From Candidatus Omnitrophota bacterium (GTDB lineage Bacteria; Omnitrophota; Koll11; Pluralincolimonadales; Pluralincolimonadaceae): DNA of 6,919 nucleotides. Positions 5,618 to 6,919 of the stretch are shown here, piece after piece. A program made the position numbers and the translations under genes. Under the pieces are notes generated by a model. That model was not told the DNA's origin. It did not search any database and saw only the letters and a program-made list of their open reading frames with translations. Positions within the stretch are counted from its first letter, which is position 1. Each line of letters opens with the position of its first letter. Location of the stretch: the NCBI GenBank assembly GCA_022709465.1, contig JAKLIT010000069.1, positions 1 to 6,919 on the forward strand. Direction: 5' to 3'.

Positions 5618-6787
5618 ATGGAAAAGAGATCGTTACAGGAGATGCTTGACAGGATCCGAGCCGAGCTCACTATCTTTTATGAGATCGGCAACGCAATGCG
5701 TTCCACGCTAAACCTGGATGAGATCCTCTTCATCATCCTTACAGGGGTTACATCGCACGAAGGGCTCGGCTTCAACAGGGCCATGCTCTTCCTCGTCAAC
5801 GATGAGGACAATACCGTCGAGGGCAAGATGGGAATCGGGCCTCATTCAGTCGAGGAGGCCGGGCGCATCTGGAACAGGATCGAATCCGAAAGGATGAACC
5901 TAGAAGACCTCATATCCGCCTACAGTTTCTACAAAAAAGGCGTCTCCGAACTGGATAAGATCGTCCGCAATATTAAGGTCCCGCTCCGCGAGGATTCCGG
6001 CGTGCTCGCGATGACCGTCATGGAAGGCATGAGCTTCGAGATAACCAACGAGCATACAAGGAAGAATATTGAAAACGACCCTGTCCTGCAATCGCTGAGG
6101 ACCGAGTATTTCGTGACGGTGCCGCTAAGGGCGAAAGATAAGGTGATAGGCGTCATACTTGCCGATAACATATTTACGAAGAAACCCATAACGAAGGACG
6201 ACATCAGGACATTGACGATGTTCGCCAACCACGCCGGCCTTGCCATCGAGAACTCGCGCCTCTACGAGCAGACGGTCCACCAGGCAAATACGGACATGCT
6301 TACGCGCCTGTGGAACCACGGGTATTTCCAGTATTCGCTTACCGAGGAGTTAAAGAAAGCGTATGAGAACAAAAAAGACCTTTCGCTCGTAATGTTCGAT
6401 ATAGATAATTTCAAGAACTATAACGATACTCTCGGGCACCAGATGGGAGACCAGCTCCTCCGGGATGTCGCGAGGATCCTGAAGGCCACCTGCGACGGAA
6501 AAGGTTCTGTCGCCCGTTACGGAGGCGAGGAGTTCGCGGTAATATTGCCCGGGATGCGTAAGGACTCGGCTTACCAGATAGCCGAGGTATTAAGGCAGGC
6601 GATCGAGGGATTCCAATTCAAGGGACAGGACGTCCAACCGAACAAGAACCTTACCATAAGCGCGGGCCTGGCTACCTACCCGCAAGACGCGCTCGACAAG
6701 GAAAAGCTGATCTACCTGGCTGACATGGCGCTGTACGAAGCAAAGCGAACGGGTAAAAATAAAGTCTGCGTCTACACATCCAAATAA
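5618..6787 (+). CDS. GAF-GGDEF diguanylate cyclase
   Basis: A 389-residue cytoplasmic signalling enzyme predicted to make cyclic di-GMP from two GTP. An N-terminal GAF-type sensor (about 16-215) begins YEIGNAMRSTLNLDEIL and ends in VPLRAKDKVIGVILADN plus the helix NHAGLAIENSRLYEQ. It has a long central stretch (about 85-155) that makes it larger than a minimal GAF domain. The GGDEF domain (about 223-389) has DMLTRLWNHGYF, MFDIDNFKNYND with metal ligand Asp261 and base-contacting Asn269 and Asp278, and the signature GGEEF (302-306), so catalysis looks intact. The inhibitory RxxD site nine residues before the signature is absent (DGKG there), so product feedback at that site is not expected. 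The start is not certain: ATG 5618 lacks a Shine-Dalgarno but fits the promoter as a leaderless start, while a second ATG at residue 9 has AGGAG directly abutting, too close to be a good site. The sensed ligand is unknown. Confidence 0.93.
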   Translation: MEKRSLQEMLDRIRAELTIFYEIGNAMRSTLNLDEILFIILTGVTSHEGLGFNRAMLFLVNDEDNTVEGKMGIGPHSVEEAGRIWNRIESERMNLEDLISAYSFYKKGVSELDKIVRNIKVPLREDSGVLAMTVMEGMSFEITNEHTRKNIENDPVLQSLRTEYFVTVPLRAKDKVIGVILADNIFTKKPITKDDIRTLTMFANHAGLAIENSRLYEQTVHQANTDMLTRLWNHGYFQYSLTEELKKAYENKKDLSLVMFDIDNFKNYNDTLGHQMGDQLLRDVARILKATCDGKGSVARYGGEEFAVILPGMRKDSAYQIAEVLRQAIEGFQFKGQDVQPNKNLTISAGLATYPQDALDKEKLIYLADMALYEAKRTGKNKVCVYTSK

Positions 6788-6813
6788 CCCTTACCCTCGC
6801 CAGGGCTACTATA

Positions 6814-6919
6814 TCAGGCTGTCTTCGCTTCCAGCTCCTGTGAAAACTTAACTGAAACGATCTTCGATACACCCGACTCCTCCATAGTTATCCCGTACAT
6901 CACGTCGGCAACCGAAATC
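6814..6919 (-). CDS. C-terminal fragment of an unidentified protein (partial)
   Basis: The minus strand reads open from the window edge to a TGA at 6814-6816, giving 34 residues that begin ISVADVMYGITMEESG and end KFSQELEAKTA. Composition and codon choice resemble the neighbouring genes, and the other two minus frames are less protein-like. It converges on the diguanylate cyclase with 26 bp between stop codons. I do not recognise the family. The 5' part lies outside the window, so no length, domain or start can be given. Confidence 0.5.
   Translation of the reverse strand, partial: ISVADVMYGITMEESGVSKIVSVKFSQELEAKTA

Noticed and set aside
5461..5649. A 62-codon plus-strand open frame across the riboswitch and divergent promoters
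   Set aside because: It covers conserved aptamer sequence on the other strand and runs into the cyclase promoter and start, so it is a chance frame.
6794..6805. Small hairpin CCCT-CGCC-AGGG between the two convergent genes as a terminator
   Set aside because: Only four base pairs and no T run on either strand, so it is not convincing.
1..6919. CRISPR arrays, insertion sequences, prophage or attachment sites
   Set aside because: No repeated spacer-like units, transposase motifs, terminal inverted repeats or integrase were seen. The tRNA-Pro 3' end has no visible duplicate within the window.

Overview
The window is a bacterial chromosomal segment of moderate GC content. It is dominated by a complete riboflavin (vitamin B2) biosynthesis operon on the minus strand under an FMN riboswitch. 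The riboswitch, Shine-Dalgarno sites, NusB and GGDEF signalling place it firmly in Bacteria. The secreted nuclease and the GAF-GGDEF protein are common in Gram-negative lineages. Overall protein flavour is compatible with an uncultivated Omnitrophota-like or deltaproteobacterial-grade organism, but no taxonomic marker is present and this is a low-confidence inference.

Layout, read in the direction of the operon (right to left): a consensus-like sigma70-type promoter (5522-5550), an FMN (RFN) aptamer starting within about three bases of the predicted transcription start (about 5400-5515), a small leader hairpin, an intrinsic terminator (5325-5359), then ribBA, ribH, nusB, a PHP-family phosphoesterase, ribD and ribE. 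Gaps are 11 bp or less, or the genes overlap (1, 17 and 28 bp). After a 44-bp gap with its own promoter comes a secreted staphylococcal-nuclease-type gene, then one base later tRNA-Pro(CGG), and finally a terminator-like hairpin at the window edge. On the plus strand, divergent from the riboswitch, is a GAF-GGDEF diguanylate cyclase gene (5618-6787). It converges with the C-terminal end of an unidentified minus-strand gene (6814-6919).

The operon encodes every committed step from GTP and ribulose 5-phosphate to riboflavin: RibBA makes both precursors, RibD performs deamination and reduction, RibH condenses the two branches into lumazine and RibE dismutates lumazine to riboflavin. The step with no dedicated gene is the dephosphorylation between RibD and RibH. 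The PHP phosphoesterase is a speculative candidate for it, although its closest recognised relatives (YciV/RNase AM) act on nucleotides and RNA. FMN should switch the operon off by transcription termination. The terminator 3' arm carries an exact 9-base copy of the aptamer P1 5' strand, which suggests how the two structures are exchanged.

Points most worth a second look: the riboswitch strand-exchange design, the PHP gene inside the rib operon, two promoters placed so close to their start codons that the mRNAs would be leaderless or nearly so (nuclease and diguanylate cyclase), and the one-base junction between the nuclease stop codon and the tRNA.
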